From contig JABDBU010000009.1 of NCBI GenBank assembly GCA_013288455.1, positions 1-25,954 on the forward strand: 25,954 bases of DNA, given 5' to 3'. Below, piece by piece: positions 8,329 to 15,742 of this stretch (the first letter of the stretch is position 1; each line of letters starts with the position of its first letter). Made by a program: the position numbers and the translations under genes. The DNA comes from Gammaproteobacteria bacterium. GTDB lineage: Bacteria; Pseudomonadota; Gammaproteobacteria; Diplorickettsiales; Diplorickettsiaceae. The notes below the pieces were generated by a model, which was not told where the DNA came from, made no database searches, and was given only the letters and a program-made list of their open reading frames with translations.

Positions 8329-8386
8329 CCCTTTGACGGGTACCTCTAAATTTAAATTTCCTATATTGCTAATTTCTAGAGGTGCT
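8329..8386. repeat. AT-rich inverted-repeat element, copy A
   Basis: ACCTCTA at 8342-8348 and TAGAGGT at 8377-8383 form 7-bp inverted arms around an AT-rich core. A quasi-palindromic CCCTTTGACGGG (8329-8340) flanks it on the frr side. On the minus strand it reads GCACCTCTAGAAATTAG, matching 15 of 17 bases of copy B upstream of rpsB. It overlaps the pyrH 3' end: its arm encodes the last residues (EHL) and the stop codon. It may form a hairpin in the pyrH-frr transcript. Confidence 0.6.
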
Positions 8387-9098
8387 CTCTACCTACCAAG
8401 GTACCACGACGCTTACCTTGAATAATATCGCGCAATACGTTTTTGGACTGAATATTAAAAACCTGTATTGGCAATTGATGATCACGGCACTGCGAAAACG
8501 CCGCTAAATCCATAATACCGAGTTCTTCTTCCAAAGCCTTCTGATAACTTAAGTGTGAATATAAGACAGCATGCTTATCTTTTTTAGGATCGGTAGAAAA
8601 TATCCCATCTACATGCGTTGCCTTTAGCAATAATTCTGCACCTATTTCTATACCGCGTAAACTGGCCGCTGAATCAGTACTGACAAGAGGATTGCCTGTT
8701 CCACCCGCAAAAACAACGATATATCCCTTTTTTAGATAACGTATAGCTTTGTACCGTTCAAAAAGTGGAACTATACTACCCACTGGTATAGATGACATAA
8801 TTTTTGCGATTTTATTATGCTTTTCGATGGCATCTCTCAAAGCAAGTGCATTGATAATCGTCGCTAATATTCCCATTTGATCGCCGGTGATACGATCAAT
8901 ACCTATTTTCTCTAAAGTAGCACCACGAAAAAGATTTCCTCCACCAATAACAATGCCAATTTGCACACCCAAATGCGCAACCTCAACTATCTCATTCACA
9001 ATGGTATTCATAGCTGTTGGATCAAGCGCTTGAGAAGTCTTTCCCTTCAGCGCTTCTCCACTGAGCTTCAGTAGCACACGATTATACTTAAAGGGCAT
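8376..9098 (-). CDS. pyrH: Uridylate kinase
   Basis: Amino-acid-kinase-fold UMP kinase, making UDP from UMP for RNA and UDP-sugar synthesis. 240 aa. Visible motifs: LLKLSGEALKG at the start, IGGGNLFRG, the DQMGILATIINALALRDA helix, GGTGNPLVSTDSAASLRGIEI and LLKATHVDGIFSTDP. The family normally ends close to the GTLV motif. This protein carries a few extra residues ending in EHL, encoded by the arm of an inverted repeat. No clear SD precedes the ATG. It follows tsf after 110 nt containing a strong hairpin. Confidence 0.97.
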   Translation of the reverse strand: MPFKYNRVLLKLSGEALKGKTSQALDPTAMNTIVNEIVEVAHLGVQIGIVIGGGNLFRGATLEKIGIDRITGDQMGILATIINALALRDAIEKHNKIAKIMSSIPVGSIVPLFERYKAIRYLKKGYIVVFAGGTGNPLVSTDSAASLRGIEIGAELLLKATHVDGIFSTDPKKDKHAVLYSHLSYQKALEEELGIMDLAAFSQCRDHQLPIQVFNIQSKNVLRDIIQGKRRGTLVGREHL

Positions 9099-9162
9099 GT
9101 GAAGTCATATAACCTGTAATAATCTCGATTTCATCAAACATGAATAATAACGCTTTAAGCAT

Positions 9163-9192
9163 GAGGGTTCTAGCCAAATCTTGGGAACCTCC
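9163..9192 (-). other. RNA hairpin in the tsf-pyrH gap
   Basis: On the minus strand, GAGGTTC pairs with GAACCCTC (one bulged C) around an inner CCAA/TTGG stem. It begins about 17 nt after the tsf stop. No U tract follows, so it is not a canonical intrinsic terminator; it could be a processing or partial attenuation site between tsf and pyrH. Confidence 0.3.
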
Positions 9193-9208
9193 GCCGTAAA
9201 TAGACTGG

Positions 9209-10102
9209 TTAGGGTGCTGCCTTTGCCTGTGCTGCCATCACCGCTTCCGCAAAGTCTTCCGTTGACTTTTCTATTCCATCACCCACCGCGTAACGAACAA
9301 ACTTAATGACTCGCGCCCGCGCACCTTCGAGTAATTCGTTGATGGAAATTGTTTCATTTTTAATAAAGGACTGCCCTAGCAAACTCACTTCATCAAGAAA
9401 TTTTTTAATTCTTCCCTCGATCATTTTATCAATAACGGCTTGTGGCTTGCCGCTAGCCTGCGCTTGCGCAGTAAAAATCTCCTGCTCCCTTGCTAGCATT
9501 TCGTTAGTAACATCCTCAGAAGAAATAACTAATGGATTGTTAGCAATAATCTGTAGCGCTAAATCCTTGGCCAGTTCTTCATCGCCTCCTTGCAATTCTA
9601 CAATTGCGCCTATACGTCCCATGTGTACATACGAACCTAATGAAGTCCCTGCTTTAGCCCACATCAACACTAAACGCCTAATTTGAATATTTTCTCCTAA
9701 TTTGGCAACTAAATCCTGTCTCGTACTTTCCACTGACTGTTCCGTCGCTGACAACACCTCTGTTAACAGCGATGCCACAGATTCAACCCTTCTATTCACT
9801 GCTAATTGAGTCACCGCTGTAACAAACTGCTTAAAGCTATCATCTCGGCTTACAAAATCAGTTTCACAATTAATTTCCAACATCACTGAGCATCCTGGAT
9901 TCGATGCAATACAAACGAGACCTTCCGCCGCGATACGACCTGCCTTTTTTTCAGCATTAATCTGACCTGCCTCACGCATTGCACTAGCTGCTACGCTGAT
10001 GTCTCCTGCTGCTGCTTCCAGAGCTCTCTTGCAATCCATGACACCGGCCCCAGTAAGAGCACGCAATTGATGGACTTGTGCCGCTGCTATAGTTATTGGC
10101 AC
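9209..10102 (-). CDS. tsf: Translation elongation factor Ts
   Basis: Guanine nucleotide exchange factor for EF-Tu. An N-terminal UBA-like domain (VHQLRALTGAGVMDCKRALE) is followed by the core, with the EF-Tu-contacting NCETDFVSRDDSF and then VHMGRIGAIVEL. The frame opens at a GTG at 10111, whose GTGA overlaps the rpsB stop. I prefer the GTG at 10102 because GGGGAG lies 8 nt before it, whereas the upstream GTG has nothing suitable, and family proteins start near (M)xITAxxV. The product is 297 aa, slightly longer than the 283 of E. coli. Tight coupling to rpsB is classic. Confidence 0.95.
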   Translation of the reverse strand: MPITIAAAQVHQLRALTGAGVMDCKRALEAAAGDISVAASAMREAGQINAEKKAGRIAAEGLVCIASNPGCSVMLEINCETDFVSRDDSFKQFVTAVTQLAVNRRVESVASLLTEVLSATEQSVESTRQDLVAKLGENIQIRRLVLMWAKAGTSLGSYVHMGRIGAIVELQGGDEELAKDLALQIIANNPLVISSEDVTNEMLAREQEIFTAQAQASGKPQAVIDKMIEGRIKKFLDEVSLLGQSFIKNETISINELLEGARARVIKFVRYAVGDGIEKSTEDFAEAVMAAQAKAAP

Positions 10103-10107
10103 CTTAC

Positions 10108-10893
10108 TCACTCCCCTTTTTTATCGATGGACTGTATTATTTCTGAAATTTCAGTTGAAGCCTCCACCATCTCCACTGTCGGCAATGGCAGATCGGAAGC
10201 ATGAGCAATTTTTGCACGTGCTTCTAAAATGGTATCAGCAACCATTTGGGTGTACAGCACAATGGCTCTGGCTGCGTCATCATTACCGGGAATAACGTAG
10301 TCAATTCCTTCTGGTGAATGATTGGTATCGAGAACGCAAATAACTGGTATTCTCAATTTTTGTGCCTCGCTGATTGCAATATGTTCATAACCTCTATCAA
10401 TAACGAATAAAGCATCTGGTAAACCACTCATGTCTTTGATACCCCCTAAGCTCCTTTCCAATTTAAACATTTCCCGTTGAAGATGCAGTACTTCCTTCTT
10501 AGTCAATCGATCAAAGCTGCCATCTTGGGATTGTACTTCCAATTCTTTAAGTCGTTTAATTGATTGGCGGATAGTACGGTAATTAGTTAAAAGGCCACCT
10601 AGCCAACGATGATTTACATAGGGCATCCCAGAACAAATAGCCTGCTGTTTTACAACATCCTGAGCAGCGCGTTTCGTCCCTACAAATAAAATTTTACTAC
10701 CAGACCGTGCCGCCACTTTGGCTACATAGCTGAGAGCTTCGATGAGGTACTCCCGGGTTTTTTCTAAATCGACGATACTGATTCCATTTCTTACACCATA
10801 GATGTAAGGAGCCATCTTTGGCTCACGGAAGCACGTACGATGACCAAAGTGAACACCTGCTTCAAATAACTGTCTTAATGTCGGTATCGCCAC
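10108..10893 (-). CDS. rpsB: 30S ribosomal protein S2
   Basis: Small-subunit protein S2, 261 aa (E. coli 241). Visible family features: LRQLFEAGVHFGHRT near the start, PYIYGVRNGISIVDLEKT, FVGTKRAAQD, YVNHRWLGGLLTN, the coiled-coil arm at about 100-150, and IPVICVLDTNHSPEGIDYVIPGNDDA. The start is GTG with GGAGA 9 nt upstream. First gene of the long minus-strand cluster. Its 5' region holds an AT-rich inverted repeat, where S2-family autoregulatory leaders usually lie. I could not find a convincing -35/-10 pair. Confidence 0.97.
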   Translation of the reverse strand: MAIPTLRQLFEAGVHFGHRTCFREPKMAPYIYGVRNGISIVDLEKTREYLIEALSYVAKVAARSGSKILFVGTKRAAQDVVKQQAICSGMPYVNHRWLGGLLTNYRTIRQSIKRLKELEVQSQDGSFDRLTKKEVLHLQREMFKLERSLGGIKDMSGLPDALFVIDRGYEHIAISEAQKLRIPVICVLDTNHSPEGIDYVIPGNDDAARAIVLYTQMVADTILEARAKIAHASDLPLPTVEMVEASTEISEIIQSIDKKGE

Positions 10894-11343
10894 TGTCTCT
10901 ATTCTCCAAAATTGCCAAACTTGCCTAATAGCACCTCTAGTAATGAAGTAAAATTTCTAATTTCTAATTCTAATTTTTAGAAGTGCCCTGACACATTTTT
11001 TACACTACGAACAAGCTTAGCTGGGTTAAACCTCCACCTACTTAATACCTGAAGACTGTTTCGCAACAGCCACCCTCAAGTACCTCTTTGTAAACCACTC
11101 TATAGGCATCATTATTTATGCGTCATTCCTTAAGCAGCGCCTCTTCCAACATAGAGAGTGTATGCAGCACACAAACTCCGTGTTTTGGAAACAATGTAGT
11201 CAAAGATTGAACAAAATACTTAATGCTACAAGCGGCACAAAAATAGATGTGTGAAATAATCGCTTTTCAGCGCGCTGTTTTATACCATAGAGTTACACAC
11301 AGAAACAACTCATTCACACCTGTATTCAAACCGGGAGCCCACA
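10894..11343. other. 450-bp gene-free gap between divergent rpsB and wrbA
   Basis: No reading frame with a recognisable product on either strand. It holds inverted-repeat copy B (10931-10986) on the rpsB side. On the wrbA side there is a possible -10-like TATACC at 11281 without a good -35, and a GGGAG ahead of the wrbA ATG. It must carry the rpsB promoter and leader, but I cannot place them with confidence. A small RNA cannot be excluded. Confidence 0.5.
10931..10986. repeat. AT-rich inverted-repeat element, copy B
   Basis: GCACCTCTA (10931-10939) and TAGAAGTGC (10978-10986) are inverted arms with 8 of 9 bases paired. The core is built of short TCTAATT-type tandem units. It shares 15 of 17 arm bases with copy A, and 18 of 19 bases with copy C (GTAAAATTTCTAATTTCTA at 10948-10966 against 20437-20455). 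It sits 38 nt upstream of the rpsB start, so it would lie in the leader. Confidence 0.6.
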
Positions 11344-11940
11344 ATGCCTTACCTACTCGTCCTTTATTATAGCCGCTACGGTGCCGTCGCAAAGATGGCT
11401 AATGAAATTGCCAGGGGTGCTGGGCAAGTAACTGACCTGGACGTAAAAATTCGCACAGTACCCAGTGTTTCTACTGTTTGCGAGGCTACAACACCTGAAA
11501 TTCCTACAGCAGGCCCCCCGTATGCCACAGTAGAAGACGTACGTGACTGCGCTGGAATCATACTAGGTAGTCCCACTCGATTTGGAAACATGGCGGCCCC
11601 TTTAAAGTATTTTATCGATAGTCTCAGTAGCGTGTGGCTTTCAGGTGCACTGGTTAACAAACCTGCCGGACTTTTTTCTTCAACTTCTAGCTTGCATGGT
11701 GGACAGGAAACCACTCTTGTTAGCATGATGCTACCGCTTATCCATTTAGGTATGCTAATTGTCGGTGTACCCTATACAGAATCCGATCTATCAACCACTA
11801 TAACCGGTGGAACACCCTATGGACCCACTCACATGGCGGGGCAAGATAGTAAAAATCCTTTAAGTGAGGAGGAGAAACGGCTTTGCAAGGCCTTAGGTAA
11901 GCGAGTGGCAACAATTGCATTAAAATTGTGCCAAGCGTAG
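11344..11940 (+). CDS. wrbA: NAD(P)H:quinone oxidoreductase, WrbA type (flavodoxin fold)
   Basis: FMN-binding enzyme that reduces quinones by two electrons, thought to limit redox cycling. 198 aa, the usual length. Flavodoxin-like fold with the FMN phosphate loop YYSRYGAVAKMA near residues 8-19, the WrbA signature GSPTRFGNMAAPLKYFID, and FSSTSSLHGGQETT for the second FMN/NAD(P)H contact. YGPTHMAGQD near the end is also conserved. Transcribed alone on the plus strand with GGGAG ahead of its ATG, converging on hda across 49 nt that hold only a weak AACGA/TCGTT hairpin. Confidence 0.95.
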   Translation: MPYLLVLYYSRYGAVAKMANEIARGAGQVTDLDVKIRTVPSVSTVCEATTPEIPTAGPPYATVEDVRDCAGIILGSPTRFGNMAAPLKYFIDSLSSVWLSGALVNKPAGLFSSTSSLHGGQETTLVSMMLPLIHLGMLIVGVPYTESDLSTTITGGTPYGPTHMAGQDSKNPLSEEEKRLCKALGKRVATIALKLCQA

Positions 11941-11989
11941 TTGTTACTTAAACGACGTTTTTCGTTATATTTATAAAGATGCGTGCGTC

Positions 11990-12688
11990 CTAAAGATTCA
12001 ATATACGCTTCACTAAGGGGACTGTGATTTTGCACTTTAAACGTAAGCTAGTCCTATCTAATTGTTCTAACACGGAAAAAATGGTTTTAGAGTGGCGAGG
12101 AAGCCGTAATAATAAGAACTGACTTACTTCATCTGAAAATTCTAACCCTCGCAGACGCGCTCTTTGTTGCAAAACAACCAAGCGTTCTTTGTCATTCAAC
12201 TCTCTGACTTGAAATAAGACGTTACTGGTCAGGCGGGAAACCAAATCTTTCAGTGAAAAACCTAAATGCTGCGGCACACTCTTTGCAGCAACGACTAAAT
12301 GCTGTGCCTGTTCTTGCAATCGATTATAAAAATGAAACAAGGACTCCTGCCAAAGCAAATTATTAGCGATACTCTCCAGTTCATCAATGCACACCATGTC
12401 GACAGCCCATGATTCCAGTAAAATTTCAGGACTACTGGCTTTTTGTAGTGTACTCAATGGCAAATAAGCCACTGAAAAACCGTGTTGCTGCGCCGCATGA
12501 CAACAAGCATGTAACAAATGCGTGCAACCTGCACCTGAATTTCCCCAAATATAAATATAAGGCTCACCCACTTTTAAAGAAAAATTTTTTAAGCAATGCA
12601 GTAAAACGCTATTACGATGACTAGTATAAAAATTTTCAAAACTATTCGCATCAGGTGGATGGATGGGAAGCGTCAACTGCACTGTCAT
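11990..12688 (-). CDS. hda: DnaA regulatory inactivator Hda
   Basis: AAA+ DnaA homologue that, bound to the DNA-loaded beta clamp, triggers ATP hydrolysis on DnaA and stops re-initiation. 232 aa. The N-terminal QLTLPI (residues 4-9) fits the clamp-binding motif. The Walker A region is GNSGAGCTHLLHA (49-61) without the usual Lys, as also in E. coli Hda; Walker B is VCIDELE (Asp102, Glu103). Sensor I lies around VVAAKS, and RLTS follows. The ATG overlaps the stop of the CDP-alcohol transferase gene (ATGA), so the two are co-translated. It was preferred over DnaA itself because no DNA-binding domain IV is present. Confidence 0.93.
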   Translation of the reverse strand: MTVQLTLPIHPPDANSFENFYTSHRNSVLLHCLKNFSLKVGEPYIYIWGNSGAGCTHLLHACCHAAQQHGFSVAYLPLSTLQKASSPEILLESWAVDMVCIDELESIANNLLWQESLFHFYNRLQEQAQHLVVAAKSVPQHLGFSLKDLVSRLTSNVLFQVRELNDKERLVVLQQRARLRGLEFSDEVSQFLLLRLPRHSKTIFSVLEQLDRTSLRLKCKITVPLVKRILNL

Positions 12689-13293
12689 GTTATAGCAACT
12701 CCTGTCTTTTCTTTTTTTCTCCTATTCGTACATCCTATTCGTACATAATGAGTAGCTTGTTTTGCCCATACCCAAGCATATCGAATAAAACTAAGCAGTG
12801 TAGTGAGGAATACTGCTGTAGTTAGCCAGGGAATAACTGGTTCTGGTAAAGAAAAAAATGCCAATTTAACAATTAGCAGTGTCACCAATACAAGCTGAAA
12901 AAAAGTATTCAATTTACTAATCCAAGCTGGCCTACAACTCAAGGGACCAGCCCAATAACGATATGCCAAAGCACCTCCCATAATACAAATATCACGTCCC
13001 ACGACAAATGCAGCTAACCAAAACGGAACTTGTTGCAAGTAAGCAAGCACAACAAAGCTCCCCATAAGTAATAATTTGTCAGCTATTGGGTCTAATAAAG
13101 CACCTAAATAGCTTGTCCAGCCGAAGAAACGCGCTAAAAATCCATCCAAGCCATCGCTTAAACCCGCTATCAAAAATAAATAAAATGCCAATGGATAGTG
13201 ATTTTTTAGTAAAGCGCATAAAATGGGAGTTATCAATATAAAACGGATGCAAGTAATTACATTGGGAAGATGACGCAGTTGTATTCGAATCAT
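12685..13293 (-). CDS. CDP-alcohol phosphatidyltransferase (PgsA/cardiolipin-synthase-like)
   Basis: Integral membrane enzyme, 202 aa with about five hydrophobic segments. The complete family signature lies at 47-72: D47-x2-D50-G-x2-A-R-x8-G-x3-D68-x3-D72. The acceptor alcohol cannot be read from the motif: glycerol-3-phosphate (PgsA) and phosphatidylglycerol (CMP-forming cardiolipin synthase) are the main options. The C-terminus is a basic tail (RRKKEK). It shares an ATGA overlap with hda, an arrangement linking membrane lipid supply with initiation control, though the link may be only positional. It diverges from ihfB. Confidence 0.88.
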   Translation of the reverse strand: MIRIQLRHLPNVITCIRFILITPILCALLKNHYPLAFYLFLIAGLSDGLDGFLARFFGWTSYLGALLDPIADKLLLMGSFVVLAYLQQVPFWLAAFVVGRDICIMGGALAYRYWAGPLSCRPAWISKLNTFFQLVLVTLLIVKLAFFSLPEPVIPWLTTAVFLTTLLSFIRYAWVWAKQATHYVRIGCTNRRKKEKTGVAIT

Positions 13294-13335
13294 TTTTTTG
13301 ACTTAATCAAATTTACTACAGGACCTGCCTTAACG

Positions 13336-13632
13336 ATGTTGAAACCGGAACTCATTGATCACCTCATAAAAAAATTCCCCCAGCTACCCACGTTTGCTGT
13401 CAAAAAAGGGATAGGGCTGTTAGTTCAAATGCTGGAACAAGCGCTGTGTCAAGGCCGTCGTATAGAAATACGCGGATTTGGAAGCTTTTCCATACACTAC
13501 AACGCCGCGCGTACCGCATTTAATCCCAAAACAGGTCAGCATTTCTTAGCTCCTGAAAAATACCGACTCCATTTTAAAATGGGGAAAAATTTGAAAAAGC
13601 GTGTCAACGAACACACCTACACCAGGAAATAA
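13336..13632 (+). CDS. ihfB: Integration host factor beta subunit
   Basis: DNA-bending architectural protein of the HU/IHF family. 98 aa from the ATG at 13336. The open frame runs upstream to 13270, but that would overlap the divergent transferase gene and add residues no family member has. RIEIRGFGSFSIHY (42-55) and NPKTG (63-67) with Pro64, the intercalating proline position of IHF beta, separate it from HU. The C-terminal tail (NEHTYTRK) is slightly longer than in E. coli. The SD is weak (AGGA about 13 nt upstream). In E. coli ihfB follows rpsA; here it stands alone. Confidence 0.92.
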   Translation: MLKPELIDHLIKKFPQLPTFAVKKGIGLLVQMLEQALCQGRRIEIRGFGSFSIHYNAARTAFNPKTGQHFLAPEKYRLHFKMGKNLKKRVNEHTYTRK

Positions 13633-13661
13633 ATATGAAAAAGAACAGACATACAAAGCGA

Positions 13662-14681
13662 TCATACTTCGCAAACATTTTGTTCTAAAAAATCCATAAG
13701 AGCATAACACAAGGCTTTGGCCCCTACACCTTGTAGTGCTGAAATTTCAAAGTACAGTCTGTTTTTAGGCAATTGTTTTTTCAAACACCGATAGGCGTCC
13801 TCTGATTCTATAGTAGTCAATAAGTCCATTTTATTAAAAACAAACCAACGTGGTTTAGCAGCCAATGCAGGACTATATTTTATCAATTCTTCTTGAATAC
13901 TAGCTATATTGCTCACAAGACTACTGCCATCACTAGGACAAATGTCAACAACATGCAACAGTAATCGAGTACGATCCAAATGCTTCAGGAAGCGTAGCCC
14001 AAGACCAGCACCCTCCGCTGCTCCAGGAATGAGGCCAGGAATATCTGCCATCACAAAACTACGACCGTACCCCAAACTTACGACACCTAAATGTGGTTGC
14101 AAGGTAGTAAAAGGATAATCGGCTACTTCAGGAGTAGCGGCCGATACCGCCCGAATCAAACTGGACTTACCCGCATTAGGCAAACCAACGAGGCCCACGT
14201 CAGCTAATAGTTTCAGCGACAATCGTAAACGACGCGATTCCCCTGCTTGTCCAGGCGTTGACTGCCTAGGACTGCGGTTAATACTACTTTTAAATCGGAC
14301 GTTTCCTAAACCATGCCAACCCCCTTGCGCTACGCGTTGCACCTGTCCAGATTTTGCCAAGTCACTCATAAGCTCGCGGGTGTTCGCATCAAAAATTTCA
14401 GTCCCTACCGGTACTTCCAGGATACAATCATTTCCTTTTTTTCCAGCACAATCACTTCCTTTACCATTTTCCCCCGCTTGTGCTTTGTAAAGACGGTTGA
14501 AATGAAAGTCTACTAAAGTATTGAGATTGGCACTCGCTTTTAAGTAAACACTTCCGCCATCTCCGCCATCACCCCCATTCGGCCCTCCACATGGTATAAA
14601 TTTCTCACGGCGAAAACTAACACACCCAGCGCCCCCTTTTCCACCTTCTACCACAATCTCTACTTCATCAAGAAATTTCAT
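13662..14681 (-). CDS. obgE: GTPase Obg/CgtA
   Basis: Essential GTPase associated with the 50S subunit, acting in late ribosome assembly and stress signalling. 339 aa. The glycine-rich Obg domain spans 1-158 (VEGGKGGAGCVSFRREKF, NGGDGGDGG). The G domain has G1 GLPNAGKSS (166-174), G2 DYPFTTL (188-194), G3 DIPGL (213-217) and G4 NKMD. The long acidic C-terminal tail of E. coli ObgE is absent; the chain ends soon after the G domain. Third gene of rplU-rpmA-obgE. Its start codon directly follows the U tract of a hairpin, whose 3' arm GGGG would serve as the SD. Confidence 0.96.
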   Translation of the reverse strand: MKFLDEVEIVVEGGKGGAGCVSFRREKFIPCGGPNGGDGGDGGSVYLKASANLNTLVDFHFNRLYKAQAGENGKGSDCAGKKGNDCILEVPVGTEIFDANTRELMSDLAKSGQVQRVAQGGWHGLGNVRFKSSINRSPRQSTPGQAGESRRLRLSLKLLADVGLVGLPNAGKSSLIRAVSAATPEVADYPFTTLQPHLGVVSLGYGRSFVMADIPGLIPGAAEGAGLGLRFLKHLDRTRLLLHVVDICPSDGSSLVSNIASIQEELIKYSPALAAKPRWFVFNKMDLLTTIESEDAYRCLKKQLPKNRLYFEISALQGVGAKALCYALMDFLEQNVCEV

Positions 14682-14705
14682 AAAAAAAGCCCCGTCAAGC
14701 GGGGC
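14682..14705 (-). terminator. Intrinsic-terminator-like hairpin between rpmA and obgE
   Basis: On the minus strand GCCCCG (14705-14700) pairs perfectly with CGGGGC (14694-14689) around a 5-nt loop, followed by seven Us (14688-14682) that run straight into the obgE ATG (14681). It lies 22 nt after the rpmA stop. The only SD-like sequence for obgE, GGGG, is inside the 3' arm. It may limit readthrough and also mask the ribosome site. Confidence 0.75.
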
Positions 14706-14727
14706 AATTAACCAATCAAAGAAATGC

Positions 14728-15012
14728 TCAACCTACTTGCTCTTTCGGCAGCTCTTCGTTAGGTATGACAGACACGAACCGCCTCAGCTTGGGGCCTTTA
14801 CGCGAAAATTTAACGATTCCATGAACCAAAGCGTATAGTGTATGGTCTTTTCCCATTCCTACATTGCTACCGGGATGAAAATGTGAACCGCGCTGTCGGA
14901 TTACAATACCACCAGGCTCCACAAGTCCTCCGGCAAAGTGTTTAACACCCAAACGCTTTGAGTGCGAATCGCGTCCGTTCTGAGTACTACCCCCTGCTTT
15001 TTTATGTGCCAT
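14728..15012 (-). CDS. rpmA: 50S ribosomal protein L27
   Basis: Large-subunit protein whose N-terminus reaches the peptidyl transferase centre. 94 aa. Begins MAHKKAGGSTQNGRDS, so no N-terminal cleavage extension of the Firmicutes type. The conserved GLVEPGGIVIRQRGSHFHPG and GMGKDHTLYAL follow. It lies 8 nt downstream of rplU, co-transcribed, with an intrinsic-terminator-like hairpin after it. Confidence 0.98.
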   Translation of the reverse strand: MAHKKAGGSTQNGRDSHSKRLGVKHFAGGLVEPGGIVIRQRGSHFHPGSNVGMGKDHTLYALVHGIVKFSRKGPKLRRFVSVIPNEELPKEQVG

Positions 15013-15020
15013 AAAAATCT

Positions 15021-15329
15021 CTAAGAAATTTCTGTAATTCTAACTGCTGTATAATGCTGCCGATGCCCCATCCGCTTCAGGTGATGCTTACGGCGACGAA
15101 ATTTAATAATTTTAATTTTATCATGACGACCGTGTTCGACCACCGACGCCTTGACTCTGGCATCGACTAAATAAGGGGTTCCAACTTTTAGGCTACCTGC
15201 TCCGTCAGCAAGTAACAAGACAGGAAACTCAACAGCATCCCCGACATCAGCCGATAGCTTCTCGAGCTTTATCAGCTCGCCTTGGGTAACTTTATACTGC
15301 TTTCCACCAGTGAAAATAACTGCATGCAT
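15021..15329 (-). CDS. rplU: 50S ribosomal protein L21
   Basis: Large-subunit protein binding 23S rRNA. 102 aa (E. coli 103) from the ATG at 15329. The frame is open to a TTG at 15350, but the family starts at M-[YH]-AV, directly before FTGGKQYKV, so the inner ATG is chosen. VGTPYLVDARVKASVVEHG and the basic KIIKFRRRKHHLKRMGHRQHY complete the signature. First gene of the rplU-rpmA-obgE unit, with its own promoter at about 15434-15462 giving a leader near 100 nt. Confidence 0.96.
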   Translation of the reverse strand: MHAVIFTGGKQYKVTQGELIKLEKLSADVGDAVEFPVLLLADGAGSLKVGTPYLVDARVKASVVEHGRHDKIKIIKFRRRKHHLKRMGHRQHYTAVRITEIS

Positions 15330-15433
15330 ATCTTTAAACACTCTCTTCAACTAAATGCACGGCTTGATCCAGCGCGAGCAGAAGAAACAGCCTAACGGAA
15401 CAACCAAACTGAGCCCCGATAGAATTTGCCCGC

Positions 15434-15462
15434 ATTTTAAGCGATTCCAATGTATCTAGCAA
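15434..15462 (-). promoter_or_regulatory. Predicted sigma-70 promoter for rplU-rpmA-obgE
   Basis: On the minus strand: -35 TTGCTA (15462-15457), 17-nt spacer, -10 TAAAAT (15439-15434), then a GC-rich GCGGGC discriminator, typical of stringently controlled ribosomal-protein promoters. The 4/6 and 5/6 matches and ideal spacing make this a fair prediction. Confidence 0.55.
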
Positions 15463-15487
15463 GGACGTATTTTTTTGTATTACACAC

Positions 15488-15517
15488 TTGACCGCATCTC
15501 AGCAATCCCATTAGTAT
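15488..15517 (+). promoter_or_regulatory. Predicted sigma-70 promoter for tRNA-Asn
   Basis: -35 TTGACC (15488-15493), 18-nt spacer, -10 TAGTAT (15512-15517). The expected transcription start is about 20 nt before the tRNA 5' end. It is back to back with the rplU promoter. Confidence 0.5.
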
Positions 15518-15542
15518 GTGGCCCTCTCTGTAACTTTCAAAT

Positions 15543-15618
15543 TCCCCGATAGCTCAGTCGGTAGAGCAAATGACTGTTAATCATTTGGTCGCAGGTTCGA
15601 GTCCTGCTCGGGGAGCCA
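15543..15618 (+). tRNA. tRNA-Asn (anticodon GUU)
   Basis: Complete cloverleaf. Acceptor TCCCCGA (15543-15549) pairs with TCGGGGA, followed by discriminator G and an encoded CCA (15616-15618). The D arm has AGCTCAGTCGGTAGAGC. The anticodon loop CTGTTAA gives GTT, which reads Asn codons AAC and AAU. The T arm has GGTTCGAGTCC. It stands alone on the plus strand between rplU and ccmH. No terminator with a U tract is evident in the 124 nt after it, and no integrase or att duplication is visible. Confidence 0.96.
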
Positions 15619-15742
15619 ATGGAATTAAGCTGTATACAGTCGTTATGTGGTTTGATGGAGTCTCACAGAAACTATGCATACCGAAGGTTGTCTGGCCGCA
15701 TTGCGGTAGCTAGGTAAATTTTAATCTATTTTTTAAGACACT

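Noticed and set aside
9306..9686. Plus-strand 126-codon frame inside tsf
   Set aside because: Mirror frame of EF-Ts, Ser/Leu-rich with no recognisable domain.
11941..11989. AACGA/TCGTT hairpin as a bidirectional terminator of wrbA and hda
   Set aside because: Only five AT-leaning pairs and no clean U tract on either side.
12515..12545. Missing Walker A lysine in Hda, as a sign of a broken gene
   Set aside because: E. coli Hda also lacks the canonical lysine here, so it is normal for the family.
13270..13335. N-terminal extension of ihfB
   Set aside because: Would overlap the start of the divergent transferase gene and adds 22 residues not found in IHF beta; the inner ATG matches the family start.
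15619..15742. tRNA-Asn 3' flank as an integration site
   Set aside because: No direct repeat of the tRNA 3' end, integrase or cargo is visible; the flank only has a weak CCGC/GCGG hairpin.
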